Shown piece by piece: positions 1-9,217 of a DNA stretch of 40,021 nt (the stretch's first letter is position 1; each line of letters starts with the position of its first letter). The notes below the pieces were generated by a model that was not told where the DNA came from, searched no databases, and was given only the letters and a program-made list of their open reading frames with translations. This DNA comes from an uncultured Bacilli bacterium (GTDB taxonomy: Bacteria > Bacillota_I > Bacilli_A > RF39 > UBA660), in the NCBI GenBank assembly GCA_947632395.1, contig CANRPA010000006.1:1-40021 (forward strand). Direction: 5' to 3'. The position numbers and the translations under genes were made by a program.

Positions 1-155
1 GTTGTTGAATATTTATCTTTTAACATTTCTACTACAAATGAAAAATCTACCATTTCATTTAGTTGTCTCCAAAAATTATCTTTTTCAATTAAGATATCAT
101 ATAATTCAATATGATTACTAAAACTTAATTCTAATTGGTTACTTCTCTTTAACAT
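1..155 (-). CDS. IS1182-family transposase, N-terminal part (cut by window edge)
   Basis: The minus strand reads MLKRSNQLELSF... then ...KDNFWRQLNEMVDFSF, continuing off the left edge. A short N-terminus followed by an 'xxKDNxxRxxNExVDFSF' segment is characteristic of IS1182-type DDE transposases, so I assign it to that family from memory of the family pattern. Only about 51 codons are visible, so the catalytic DDE residues cannot be checked. The start at 155 is chosen because GGTGAT lies just upstream, and a TATAAT -10 box lies at 187-182. It is not on the ORF track because it is short and open at the edge. Whether the element is intact is unknown. Confidence 0.72.
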   Translation of the reverse strand, partial: MLKRSNQLELSFSNHIELYDILIEKDNFWRQLNEMVDFSFVVEMLKDKYST

Positions 156-248
156 ACTATCACCATTGTCCTTATATATCTATTATACCAAAATAAAAGA
201 CTACTGTCTTTCTTTACAGCAATCTTTGTCTACTTTTTCAGCAGTCTC
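1..248 (-). mobile_element. One end of an IS1182-like insertion sequence
   Basis: Upstream of the transposase start, the minus strand holds a leader with two related blocks (GCTGAAAAAGTAGACAAAG and GCTGTAAAGAAAGACAG), a repetitive style I associate with IS1182-type ends. A TATAAT box at 187-182 would drive the transposase. The presumed terminus near 248 lies only a few bases beyond the rpmB stop codon. The exact tip and any target duplication cannot be set without the other end. Confidence 0.5.
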
Positions 249-252
249 GCTT

Positions 253-429
253 TTAAGCTGCTTTTGTTTTATTTAACGTTCTTTTTTCTCTCGCACTCAT
301 TTTAACTTTAGTTCCATCTTCTAAAGTAACTAATTGTAAATTAACTTTTTGTGTATGTTTAGTGGCTTTACAAGAGTGTGATCTTCTATTACCAGAAAGT
401 GGTTTTTTATTTGTCGCTTTAACTGCCAT
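253..429 (-). CDS. rpmB: 50S ribosomal protein bL28
   Basis: A 58-residue basic protein with the bL28 core GNRRSHSCKATK, then NLQxVxxxDGTKVKMSAREKR. It binds 23S rRNA near the tRNA exit site in the large subunit. The ORF track starts 23 codons earlier, but MAVKATNKKP at 429 is chosen because GGAGG sits six bases upstream and the length then fits the family. The N-terminal cysteines of zinc-binding L28 forms are absent. The gene is divergent from dnaE with its own promoter. Just 3' of the stop lies the presumed IS1182 end, so the native terminator may have been displaced. Confidence 0.9.
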   Translation of the reverse strand: MAVKATNKKPLSGNRRSHSCKATKHTQKVNLQLVTLEDGTKVKMSAREKRTLNKTKAA

Positions 430-469
430 AATATTCCTCCATTCAAAAGTTTTTTTCCTATGCCTTTTC

Positions 470-498
470 AGTCTATCATATTTTACTTTATAAGTCAA
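470..498 (-). promoter_or_regulatory. Sigma-A-type promoter of rpmB
   Basis: On the minus strand TTGACT and TAGACT are separated by exactly 17 bases, about 40 bases upstream of the rpmB start. Confidence 0.6.
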
Positions 499-562
499 AT
501 ATTTTAATAAAAATATTTAAAATAAATTTTATTTATAGTAAAATATATGTAGGAGGGATAGC

Positions 563-3490
563 ATGTATACACCATTTTATATAAAGACGGATAATAGTTT
601 GTTAGATTCTATTATAAGTGTAAATTCACTTATAAATTATGCACTAAAAAATAACATTAAATCACTTGCTATTACAGATAATAATATGTATGGTGTTATG
701 GATTTTTATAAACTATGTACTAAGAATAATATAAAACCTATAATAGGTCTTGAAGTAAAATATAATAATAAAAATTTAGTATTTTATGCAATTAATTATG
801 AGGGATATAAAAATTTAGTTAAATTATGCACACTTTCTAGCGAAAAAGAACTAACTTTAAATGAATTAGAAAAATATTCAGGATATTTGGTGTGCATAGT
901 TCCTTTTAATAGTTTATCTATTTATAATGATGTAAAAAGTTTTTATAAATATATATATATAGGTTATAAGACATTGGAAGAGTCAAACAATATAGATTAT
1001 GAAAATAAAATATATATGCAAGAAACCTTATATTTAGAAAAAACTGATAATCAGTATATTAAATATTTAAATGCAATAAAAATGGGGGTTACAATTGATT
1101 ATGTAGATGAATCTAAATTAGATAATTATTTATTATTAGAAGATGAATTTAACCAAAAATATAAAGAAAGTATTGAAACAAATCATTTTATAACAGATTT
1201 ATGTAATGTTAAGATAGAATTTAATAAGGATTTAATGCCTGAATTTGATAATCCTGATGGATTAGATAGTTTTTCATATTTAAAAAAGAAATGTGTAGAA
1301 GGACTAAAAAATAAATTTGGTTTGACAGTAAAAGAAGCATATAAAACAAGACTTAAATATGAACTAGATGTTATAAATAAAATGGGCTTTTGTAGATATT
1401 TTTTGATAGTTGAAGATTATGTTAGGTATGCGAAAGAAAACAATATAATAGTTGGAAGTGGTAGAGGTAGTGCGGTAGGCTCTCTTGTTGCTTATTTACT
1501 TAATATAACAGATGTAGATCCAATTAAATATAATTTACTTTTTGAAAGATTTTTAAATCCAGAAAGAGTAAGCATGCCCGATATTGATATAGATTTTGAA
1601 CATTTAAAAAGAGAAGAAGTAATAAATTATTGTATAAATAAATATGGTGAGAAAAGAGTTGTACCAATAATTACATTTAATACTTTTGGTGCAAAACAAG
1701 CAATAAGAGATTGCGCAAAAACAATAGATTTAGATTTAAAATTAATTGATATGTTATGTGGATTAATAGATTCTAAAAAAACTATAAAAGAAAACTATGA
1801 TAGCAATCCTAAAATTCAAGAATTGGTAAAAAGAAAAGATAATTTGAGTTTATTAATGAAAATAGCTAGTAAATTTGAAGGACTTAAAAAAAATACATCT
1901 ATACACGCATCGGGTATAGTTATGTCAAATATAGATTTAGATGAAATAATTCCTCTAAGTAAAAGTCACAACTTTTACATAAGTGGTTATGATATGACAT
2001 ATTTAGAAGAAATAGGATTACTTAAAATGGATTTTTTAGCAATCAAAACATTAACTACAATACATGATATTATAGATAGTATAAATCAAGAAAATAATAT
2101 TAATATAAAATTTGATGATATTCCAATGGGGGATAAAAAGGTATTAGACTTATTTAATAAGGCAGATACAATAGGTATTTTTCAATTTGAATCAGATGGT
2201 ATGATAAACTTTTTAAAAAAGTTAAAGGTAAAAAGTATGGATGATTTATTTGCAGCTATTGCACTATTTAGACCAGGCCCTATGAAAAACATTCCATCAT
2301 ATATAAATAGAAGGAACCAATTAGAAAAAATAGATTATATTCATCCAGATTTAGAAAAAATATTAAAACCTACTTATGGAATAATGATATATCAGGAACA
2401 AATAATGCAGATTGCAAATGTAATGGCGGATTATACATTAGGGGAAGCTGATATACTTAGAAAAGCAATGAGTAAAAAGAAAAAGGAAATATTACTTAAT
2501 GAAGAAAAAAGATTTAAAGACCGAGCACTTAAAAAAGGTTATGATGAAAAATTAATAGATAGAGTATACGATTTAATGCTTAAATTTGCCGAGTATGGAT
2601 TTAATAAATCTCATTCAATTGGATATTCAATAGTAGCTTATAAAATGGCATATTTGAAGGCATATTATCCTAAAAACTTTATTACTTATTTACTTTCAAT
2701 GGATATAAGTGATAGTTCTAAAACAAAACAATATATATATGAAGCAAGAAAAAATAATATAAACATTTTAAAGCCAGATATAAATTTAAGTGAAAGAAAA
2801 TATAAGATAGAAAATGGTGGTATAAGATATCCTTTATCTAATATAAGGAATATAGGTGCTGGAAGTGCAGAATTTATAATATCTGAAAGAAAAAATGGTG
2901 ATTATATAGATATATTTGATTTTGTTAGAAGATGTTATGGTAAAACAGTTACATCTAAGACATTAGAATCATTAGTTATTTCAGGAGCATTTGATTCATT
3001 TGGATATAATAAAAAAACACTTATAACTAATTTAGATTTAATAATTAATTATGGTGAATTAATAAAAGATTTAGATAGAACTTATGCTTTAGAACCGGAA
3101 ATAATAAAGGTAGAAGAATATACTAAAAAAGAATTAATGGAAAAAGAACTTGAAATATTTGGATTTTATTTAACTAATAATCCAATAACAGATTTTAAAT
3201 CTAAGTACAATAATATAATAGATGTAAAAGATATAGAATATTACTTTACTAAAAACATAGATATAATAGTAATGATAGATAAAATAAAAGAAATAACAAC
3301 ATCTAAAAACGAAAAAATGGCATTTTTAACTGGTAGTGATGAACTTAGAACATGTGATATAGTATTATTCCCTAAGACGTATAACAAATACAATAATTTA
3401 AATATAGGAGATATAATACATATAAATGGCAAAGTAGAAAGAAGATTTGATAAATACCAAATTGTAGTAAATACTATAACGAAATTATAA
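563..3490 (+). CDS. dnaE: DNA polymerase III alpha subunit (DnaE type)
   Basis: A C-family replicative or lesion-synthesis DNA polymerase, 975 residues, shorter than the usual 1,050-1,160. Order: PHP-like domain (1-~200), palm and fingers with SGRGSAVGSL and the catalytic aspartate motif PDIDIDFE, the ALFRPGPM segment, helix-hairpin-helix region, and a C-terminal OB fold (last ~75 residues, ending VERRFDKYQIVV). The PHP metal site is eroded: the usual HxHxxYS...TDH positions read YIKTDNS and TDNN, so PHP phosphoesterase/proofreading activity is unlikely. The start follows AGGAGGG. It stands alone, divergent from rpmB. No polC is in view, so it is unclear whether this is the main or the accessory replicase. 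Confidence 0.92.
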   Translation: MYTPFYIKTDNSLLDSIISVNSLINYALKNNIKSLAITDNNMYGVMDFYKLCTKNNIKPIIGLEVKYNNKNLVFYAINYEGYKNLVKLCTLSSEKELTLNELEKYSGYLVCIVPFNSLSIYNDVKSFYKYIYIGYKTLEESNNIDYENKIYMQETLYLEKTDNQYIKYLNAIKMGVTIDYVDESKLDNYLLLEDEFNQKYKESIETNHFITDLCNVKIEFNKDLMPEFDNPDGLDSFSYLKKKCVEGLKNKFGLTVKEAYKTRLKYELDVINKMGFCRYFLIVEDYVRYAKENNIIVGSGRGSAVGSLVAYLLNITDVDPIKYNLLFERFLNPERVSMPDIDIDFEHLKREEVINYCINKYGEKRVVPIITFNTFGAKQAIRDCAKTIDLDLKLIDMLCGLIDSKKTIKENYDSNPKIQELVKRKDNLSLLMKIASKFEGLKKNTSIHASGIVMSNIDLDEIIPLSKSHNFYISGYDMTYLEEIGLLKMDFLAIKTLTTIHDIIDSINQENNINIKFDDIPMGDKKVLDLFNKADTIGIFQFESDGMINFLKKLKVKSMDDLFAAIALFRPGPMKNIPSYINRRNQLEKIDYIHPDLEKILKPTYGIMIYQEQIMQIANVMADYTLGEADILRKAMSKKKKEILLNEEKRFKDRALKKGYDEKLIDRVYDLMLKFAEYGFNKSHSIGYSIVAYKMAYLKAYYPKNFITYLLSMDISDSSKTKQYIYEARKNNINILKPDINLSERKYKIENGGIRYPLSNIRNIGAGSAEFIISERKNGDYIDIFDFVRRCYGKTVTSKTLESLVISGAFDSFGYNKKTLITNLDLIINYGELIKDLDRTYALEPEIIKVEEYTKKELMEKELEIFGFYLTNNPITDFKSKYNNIIDVKDIEYYFTKNIDIIVMIDKIKEITTSKNEKMAFLTGSDELRTCDIVLFPKTYNKYNNLNIGDIIHINGKVERRFDKYQIVVNTITKL

Positions 3491-3524
3491 AACTATTATT
3501 TTATAAAAAACTAAATAAAATATG

Positions 3525-3553
3525 TTTCATTTTTAAAATAATTATGTTAAAAT
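3525..3553 (+). promoter_or_regulatory. Promoter of sepF
   Basis: TTTCAT, a 17-base spacer, then TAAAAT, about 35 bases upstream of the sepF start. Confidence 0.5.
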
Positions 3554-3588
3554 GTTATTAGTAGAAGTTAGAATTGGAGGAACAAAAA

Positions 3589-3987
3589 ATGGGTTTTGCT
3601 AAAAACTGGTTTAATAAAAACGATAAAGATTCAGAATTAGAGAACGATTTTTATGATATAAAGAAAGAAGATGCTATTGAAGAAGGCGGATCTAAAATGA
3701 TTCTTTTAGAACCTCGTGCATATTCTGAAACTGATCAAATAGCTAATCATTTGAAAAAAAGGAATACAGTAGTTGTTAACCTTAAAAGAGTAACAGGTGA
3801 ACAAGCTCAAAGAATTATGGATTTTTTGAGTGGTGTTATATTTGCTATTAAAGGTGAAATACAAAAAATTGGAACAGGGATTTATTTATGTACACCAAAT
3901 AATGTAAATATACAAGGTAAAATATCAGATGAAAATGAGAAAGATAAAAAAGATAAAGATGACGATAATGCAAATTATGAGTGGTAA
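3589..3987 (+). CDS. sepF: Cell division protein SepF
   Basis: SepF tethers FtsZ filaments to the membrane and helps shape the septum. The 132-residue protein has an N-terminal amphipathic stretch (MGFAKNWFN), an acidic linker, and the conserved core LEPRAYSETDQIANHLKKRN...VVVNLKRV...QRIMDFLSGVIFAI, then an acidic tail. The track extends five codons upstream to a TTG. ATG 3589 is preferred because GGAGG lies eight bases before it. It precedes divIVA and ileS, as in many Gram-positives, but the usual intervening ylmG and ylmH are missing here. Confidence 0.92.
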   Translation: MGFAKNWFNKNDKDSELENDFYDIKKEDAIEEGGSKMILLEPRAYSETDQIANHLKKRNTVVVNLKRVTGEQAQRIMDFLSGVIFAIKGEIQKIGTGIYLCTPNNVNIQGKISDENEKDKKDKDDDNANYEW

Positions 3988-4051
3988 AATGCTTGAAAAA
4001 TAAAGATTAGTGTGTTATTATATATAACACTACTTTAATTGAGGGATGCTT

Positions 4052-4534
4052 ATGGAAAGTGGTAGAACATTTAAAAACTATACTCCTGAAGAAATTGATA
4101 GATTTTTAGATAAAATAATTAATCAAGTAGAGATAATGATTGAAGATAATAAGTCTAAAGTTAGAGAGATTGTTCTAAAGGATAAAAAAATTGAGGAACT
4201 TGAAAAAAGACTTAGTGATTTGAGTCGTATTCAAGAAAAATTAAATCATTATGAGCGTATGGAAGGTACATTAAATAGAGCGATTATGATGGCACAAAAA
4301 ACTTCTGATCAAATAAAAAGTACAGCACATAAAGAAAGTGAAATAATACTTGAAGACGCTAAAAGGAATGCTAATCGTATAGTAAATGAATCTCTACTTA
4401 AAGCAGAAAAAACCGAAATGGAAGCAGAAGCACTCAAAAGAAATATAGTAATATTTAAAAAAAGGCTTAGAAATATTATAGAAAATCAACTTGCTATGGT
4501 TGATGAGATAGAGGAAGTTGATTTTAAGTATTAG
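4052..4534 (+). CDS. divIVA: DivIVA-domain septum/pole protein
   Basis: A 160-residue protein with an N-terminal DivIVA-like segment (RTFKNYTPEEIDRFLDKI) followed by a long charged coiled coil, KDKKIEELEKRL onward, and an Ala/Glu-rich helix. DivIVA proteins sense membrane curvature and organise division or polar complexes. The second ATG at 4052 is chosen over 4046 because the GAGGG ribosome site directly abuts the first ATG and is well spaced from the second. Its position between sepF and ileS supports the call. The N-terminal motif is divergent, so the exact role is inferred. Confidence 0.82.
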   Translation: MESGRTFKNYTPEEIDRFLDKIINQVEIMIEDNKSKVREIVLKDKKIEELEKRLSDLSRIQEKLNHYERMEGTLNRAIMMAQKTSDQIKSTAHKESEIILEDAKRNANRIVNESLLKAEKTEMEAEALKRNIVIFKKRLRNIIENQLAMVDEIEEVDFKY

Positions 4535-4560
4535 GTTAATAAAGACATTATATAAAATAA

Positions 4561-4758
4561 ATGATAGAGACGATATAATATAAATTTTAAAGAGAGTCTA
4601 AGTTTGGTGGAATTAGATAAACGAATATTATATGAATCACTCTTGATATTTTTAATGAAAATTAAAACGGTTAATGAACGTTATACATTTAAGAGCATAA
4701 TACTATTATGAAATAGGGTGGTACCGCGTAAATCGTCCCTATATTTATAATAGTTTTT
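4561..4758 (+). promoter_or_regulatory. T-box riboswitch for tRNA-Ile (AUC specifier) controlling ileS
   Basis: The leader contains the canonical T-box AGGGTGGTACCGCG (4715-4728), whose UGGU bulge pairs with the uncharged tRNA acceptor end, closed by CGTCCCT. A competing terminator is formed by ACTATTAT (4702-) pairing with ATAATAGT (ending ~4754) followed by TTTTT. In the 3' side of stem I, GAATCACTC places AUC (4636-4638) as the specifier triplet, matching isoleucine and the downstream gene. Uncharged tRNA-Ile should favour antitermination and ileS expression. Confidence 0.93.
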
Positions 4759-4777
4759 ATATATTTAGGAGGTTAAT

Positions 4778-7700
4778 ATGTGTAGATTTGAAGAATTAAG
4801 TAAAGATAAAAATAGTGAAGTAGAAGCAAAATTAAGTGAGAAGTTTATAAATGAAAATTTACTTGAAAAAACAATAGAAAATAGAAAAAATAGTAAAAAT
4901 TTTGTATTTTATGATGGTCCAGCAACTGCAAATGGTATGCCAGGTATACATCATATGCTTGCTAAACTTTTAAAAGATACAGTTTGCAAATATAAAACTA
5001 TGAAAGGATATAGAGTCCTTAGAAAAGTAGGTTGGGATACACATGGATTACCAGTTGAGGTTCAAGTAGAAAAAGAACTTGGATTTAATGGTAAGGGAGA
5101 TATTGAAAAATACGGTATAAAAGAATTTAATGAAAAATGTAGAGAAAGTGTTTGGAAAAATGAAACTGCATTTAAAGATTTTACAAATAAAATGGGACAA
5201 TTTATAGATTTAAAAAATCCTTATATTACTTACGACAATAATTATATAGAAACAGAATGGTGGATACTTAAGAAATTTTTTGATGCTGGACTTATTTATA
5301 ATGGACTTAAAATACTTCCTTATTGTCCTAGATGTGGTACAGGACTTGCAAGTCATGAAGTTGCTCAAGGATATAAAGAAATAACAGTTAATACTGTAAC
5401 AGTACCATTTAAAGTTAAAAATCAAGATAATACTTATTTACTTATTTGGACAACAACTCCATGGACACTTATGTCAAATGTTGCTGCATGTGTAAACCCA
5501 AATGAAAAGTATGTCAAGTGCTTATCAAAAGGATTAAATTTTATAGTTGCCGAAAAATTATCTCATAAAGTACTTGGAGATGAATTTGAAGTAGTAGAAG
5601 AATACATGGGAAAAGATTTAGAATATTTAGAATATGAACAATATATGGATATTCTTAAAGTAAACAAAAAGGCTTTTTATGTAACATGTGCAGATTATGT
5701 AACAATGGAAGATGGTACAGGTATAGTTCATATCGCACCAGCATTTGGTCAAGATGACTATGAAGTAGGACTTAAATATGATCTTCCAGTATTGAATCCA
5801 GTAGATGAAAATGGTTGTTATACAGATGGACCTTGGAAAGGTAGACTTGTTGTAGATAGCGAATTAGAAATAGAAATAATTAAATATTTAGCAAGCCAAG
5901 ATAAAATATTTAAAAAACAAAAAATGGTTCATAATTACCCACATTGTTGGAGATGTAAAACTCCTTTAGTTTATTATTCAAAACCAAGTTTATATATAAA
6001 GGTAACAGACTTTAAAGAAAAAATAATAGAAGCTAATAAAACAGTTAATTGGTATCCAGATTATGTAGGAGAAAAGAGATTTGGTAATTGGTTAGAAAAT
6101 TTAAATGACTGGGCAATATCTCGTAATAGATATTGGGGAACTCCAATACCTTTATGGGAGTGTGAATGTGGTCATAAAGAAATGATAGGATCAAGAGAAG
6201 AATTAGTAGAAAAATCTATAGAAAAAATTGATAAAACTATTGAACTTCATAGACCATATGTTGATGATGTACACATTAAATGTCCTAAATGTGGTAAACA
6301 AATGTCTAGAATCAAGGAAGTAATGGATTGTTGGTTTGATTCTGGTTCAATGCCATTTGCTCAATATCACTATCCATTTGAAAATAAGGAACTATTTGAA
6401 AGTCAATTTCCAGCCGATTTTATATGTGAAGGTATAGATCAAACAAGAGGATGGTTTTATTCATTACTTGTAATATCAACATTTGTAATGGGTAAAAGTC
6501 CATATAAAAATGTATTAGTTAATGATTTAATAACAGATAAAGATGGTCATAAAATGCATAAAAGTAAAGGTAATGCAGTAGAACCATTTACTAGTATTGA
6601 AAAATATGGTGCAGATCCAATTAGATGGTATATGCTTTATACATCGCCAGTTTGGACACCTCTTAGGTTTGATGAAGAAGGAATAAAGGAAGTACAATCA
6701 AAATTCTTTAATACATTAAAAAGTACATATTCATTCTTTAGTATGTATGCTAATATAGACAAAATAGATCCTAAAAGTTATGAAATAAAGTATGAAGATT
6801 TAGAGGAAATAGATAAATGGTTATTATCTAAATATAATAAATTAGTTAAGAATGTTACAAACAATATGGATAATTATGATTTAACTACAGCAGAACGTGA
6901 AATACAAAATTTTGTAGTAGAAGATTTATCAAATTGGTATATAAGACGTAACAGAAGAAGATTTTGGTCAAGTGAAAATAACATATCTAAACTTGCAGTA
7001 TATAAAGTAACATATGATATATTAGTTGGTGTATGTAAACTTATCGCACCAATGATACCATTTACAAGTGAGGAAATATATACAAAATTAACTAAAGAAG
7101 AATCAGTTCATTTAAGTGATTATCCTACATTTGATGAAAAATTTATAAACGAAAAAATAGAAAACAGAATGGATTTAGTAAGAGATTTAATTAGTCTTGG
7201 TAGAAATATAAGAGAAGAAGTAAAAATAAAAGTTAGACAACCAATTAGTGAAGCACTAATAGATGCTAAAAACGAAAAACTTATTAGTGATTTAACAAAT
7301 TTAATAAAAGAAGAATTAAATGTAAAAGAAGTTAAATTCATTAAAGATGTAGAAAATTATATGAATTTTACAATAAAACCAAACTTTAAAGAAGTAGGAA
7401 AAATATTTGGATCACTTATGAAAGAATTTGGTGATAAACTTTCTAAATTGAATACTACTGATATATTGAAATTAAAAAATGATGAAACAATTAAAATGAC
7501 TATCGGAGATACCGAATATGACATAGATTCAAATATGGTAGATATTAGAATAAGTTCAAAAGAAGGTTTTGACGTTGCAACTAGTTTTTCTAATTTCATA
7601 ATAATAAATACTGAACTTACTGAAGAACTAATTATGGAAGGAATTGCTCGTGAATTAGTATCTAAAGTACAAAATATGAGAAAAACAAAAGATTTTGATA

Positions 7701-7879
7701 TAGCAGATAGAATAACATTATACTATAGTGGTGATGAAGAAGTAATTAAAGCAATAAATAGTTTTGAAGACTTTATTAAAAATGAAACTTTATCAACTAA
7801 TATTGAAATTAAATCTAATTTAAAAGAAGAAGTAGATTTAAATGGACATATGATTTATATAGATGTAGAAAAAAATTAA
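4778..7879 (+). CDS. ileS: Isoleucyl-tRNA synthetase, type 2 (GIHH signature)
   Basis: Class I aminoacyl-tRNA synthetase, 1,033 residues, cytosolic, attaching Ile to tRNA-Ile. The N-terminus has FYDGPATANGMPGIHH. The HIGH motif is therefore GxHH (residues 56-59) rather than HxGH. The second signature reads KMHKS (592-596) in place of KMSKS. The editing CP1 domain (TTTPWTL), zinc-like CPRCGTG and CPKCGKQ knuckles and an anticodon-binding domain follow. The overall type is eukaryote-like IleRS2. Altered GxHH signatures have been linked to strong mupirocin resistance in IleRS2 enzymes. Start 4778 follows AGGAGGT. Expression is controlled by the Ile T-box immediately upstream. Confidence 0.95.
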   Translation: MCRFEELSKDKNSEVEAKLSEKFINENLLEKTIENRKNSKNFVFYDGPATANGMPGIHHMLAKLLKDTVCKYKTMKGYRVLRKVGWDTHGLPVEVQVEKELGFNGKGDIEKYGIKEFNEKCRESVWKNETAFKDFTNKMGQFIDLKNPYITYDNNYIETEWWILKKFFDAGLIYNGLKILPYCPRCGTGLASHEVAQGYKEITVNTVTVPFKVKNQDNTYLLIWTTTPWTLMSNVAACVNPNEKYVKCLSKGLNFIVAEKLSHKVLGDEFEVVEEYMGKDLEYLEYEQYMDILKVNKKAFYVTCADYVTMEDGTGIVHIAPAFGQDDYEVGLKYDLPVLNPVDENGCYTDGPWKGRLVVDSELEIEIIKYLASQDKIFKKQKMVHNYPHCWRCKTPLVYYSKPSLYIKVTDFKEKIIEANKTVNWYPDYVGEKRFGNWLENLNDWAISRNRYWGTPIPLWECECGHKEMIGSREELVEKSIEKIDKTIELHRPYVDDVHIKCPKCGKQMSRIKEVMDCWFDSGSMPFAQYHYPFENKELFESQFPADFICEGIDQTRGWFYSLLVISTFVMGKSPYKNVLVNDLITDKDGHKMHKSKGNAVEPFTSIEKYGADPIRWYMLYTSPVWTPLRFDEEGIKEVQSKFFNTLKSTYSFFSMYANIDKIDPKSYEIKYEDLEEIDKWLLSKYNKLVKNVTNNMDNYDLTTAEREIQNFVVEDLSNWYIRRNRRRFWSSENNISKLAVYKVTYDILVGVCKLIAPMIPFTSEEIYTKLTKEESVHLSDYPTFDEKFINEKIENRMDLVRDLISLGRNIREEVKIKVRQPISEALIDAKNEKLISDLTNLIKEELNVKEVKFIKDVENYMNFTIKPNFKEVGKIFGSLMKEFGDKLSKLNTTDILKLKNDETIKMTIGDTEYDIDSNMVDIRISSKEGFDVATSFSNFIIINTELTEELIMEGIARELVSKVQNMRKTKDFDIADRITLYYSGDEEVIKAINSFEDFIKNETLSTNIEIKSNLKEEVDLNGHMIYIDVEKN

Positions 7880-7908
7880 AGAAAGATAGTATTATCTTCT
7901 TTTTTTAT
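7880..7908 (+). terminator. Intrinsic terminator of ileS
   Basis: AAGATA and TATCTT arms around a short loop, followed by a long T run, directly after the ileS stop. Confidence 0.75.
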
Positions 7909-7945
7909 TTTAAATAATGTGTTAATATATACGGAGGTGATATAT

Positions 7946-9073
7946 GTGCAAGAATTTTATGAAACGATACCTCTCTCAGTAAATAAAGCAAAATTATATA
8001 TAGAAAATTCTAAAATAGAACAAGAAAAGAATGAATTAGAACAATTTATAAGTGATAATAAATATATGAATAGTAAAGAATTTTCAAAAAATGTTTTATT
8101 TACACAAGAAATAAAAGCTAATAATACTATTGAAGGTTATACTGATGATATTGGACTTATATATGATATAATAAAAAATAAACTAAATATAAATGATAAA
8201 ACAAAAATGGCAAGAATATTGAATTTATATAATGGGTATAAATTTATATTTAAAAATAAAGAAATAAATAAAGAAAGTTTAAAAACTTTATACAGCATAT
8301 TGTCTAAAGATTTGCTTGAAGAATACGATGTAAATAATATGGGAAAGTATTATAGAAATAAACCAGTATATATATATTATAGCGCTAATTTAGATGTCTT
8401 TCCTGATATGGGAATGGATAGTGAATATATAGATAAATATATGAACGAATATTTTGAATATGTAAATAGTAATAATAATTTAAATACACTTACTGATTAT
8501 TATATTAAATCTCAAGTAATGCATTTTCAATTTGTAAATATACATCCTTTTTTTGATATAAATGGTAGAACAGCTAGAACAGTTAGTATGTGGTATTTAT
8601 TAAATAATAAAGTATATCCTTATATAATATTTAATAGGGCAATAAGTCTTAGTAAAACAAAATATTATAAAGTGATAAGAAAAGCAAAACAAACATGTAA
8701 TGTAACGTATTTTTTAAAATTTATGTTAGATAACGTAAGAATAGAATTAGAAAAAGAATATATTATGGAAATGATAAAATCGTCTAGTAGTGGGTTAACA
8801 CCAATTGATTACCAAACTATATACTATATACTTTCAATGAATGGAATTTTAACAGCGAGAGATTTTTGCCACTTTTATAATTTAAATAATGATAAGAAAA
8901 AAGTAAAGGAAATATATGAAAATATGATAATACCACTACTTGATAAAAATATAATAATAATTCTTAGGGAAACTGATAAGTTTATAAATGATAAAGATAA
9001 AAATTTTATATTTAAATTAAATGAAGATAAATATGAAGTGAATCCCAATAAAATAAAAAAATTAAAGTTATAA
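7946..9073 (+). CDS. Fic-domain protein (AMPylase-like)
   Basis: Fic proteins transfer AMP or related groups to target hydroxyls. This 375-residue protein carries the full active-site motif HPFFDINGR (about residues 200-208), with catalytic His, the acidic residue and the phosphate-binding Arg. The N-terminal ANNTIEGY resembles the autoinhibitory helix (S/T)xxxE(G/N) but has Asn where Ser/Thr is usual. The C-terminal ~100 residues look like a winged-helix module, as in Fic/DOC proteins with a DNA-binding tail. The track starts at GTG 7919; GTG 7946 is preferred because GGAGGTGAT precedes it. No separate antitoxin is adjacent. The target is unknown. Confidence 0.85.
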   Translation: MQEFYETIPLSVNKAKLYIENSKIEQEKNELEQFISDNKYMNSKEFSKNVLFTQEIKANNTIEGYTDDIGLIYDIIKNKLNINDKTKMARILNLYNGYKFIFKNKEINKESLKTLYSILSKDLLEEYDVNNMGKYYRNKPVYIYYSANLDVFPDMGMDSEYIDKYMNEYFEYVNSNNNLNTLTDYYIKSQVMHFQFVNIHPFFDINGRTARTVSMWYLLNNKVYPYIIFNRAISLSKTKYYKVIRKAKQTCNVTYFLKFMLDNVRIELEKEYIMEMIKSSSSGLTPIDYQTIYYILSMNGILTARDFCHFYNLNNDKKKVKEIYENMIIPLLDKNIIIILRETDKFINDKDKNFIFKLNEDKYEVNPNKIKKLKL

Positions 9074-9092
9074 GTATAAAAATACTTTTATA
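9072..9092 (+). terminator. Weak terminator after the Fic gene
   Basis: AAGTAT-AAAA-ATACTTTT hairpin at the stop codon. A second AT-only hairpin (ATACAAAT/ATTTGTAT) follows near 9148-9168. Confidence 0.45.
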
Positions 9093-9170
9093 TAAAATTT
9101 ATCACATACTAAGAAAAAAATAACATTATTATCTTTTTGACGTAAAATACAAATATTTTATTTGTATTTC

Positions 9171-9199
9171 TTTTGTTTTACAATGAAAAGTGTTATAAT
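9171..9199 (+). promoter_or_regulatory. Promoter of the hydrolase-mur-ddl operon
   Basis: TATAAT at 9194-9199 with a weak TTTTGT 17 bases upstream, about 20 bases before the hydrolase start. Confidence 0.45.
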
Positions 9200-9217
9200 G
9201 TAGAAGGTGATATACTT

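Noticed and set aside
36-248. rpmB terminator formed by GACTACTG/CAGCAGTC
   Set aside because: The arms are far apart with a mismatch and no T run; the block fits an IS1182 end better.
430-498. Longer rpmB start at 498
   Set aside because: The extra 23 residues do not belong to bL28, overlap the rpmB promoter, and lack a ribosome site; GGAGG points to 429.
5210-7599. Minus-strand ORFs within ileS
   Set aside because: Antisense shadows of an AT-rich gene, rich in Phe/Ile/Ser, with no ribosome sites or family resemblance.
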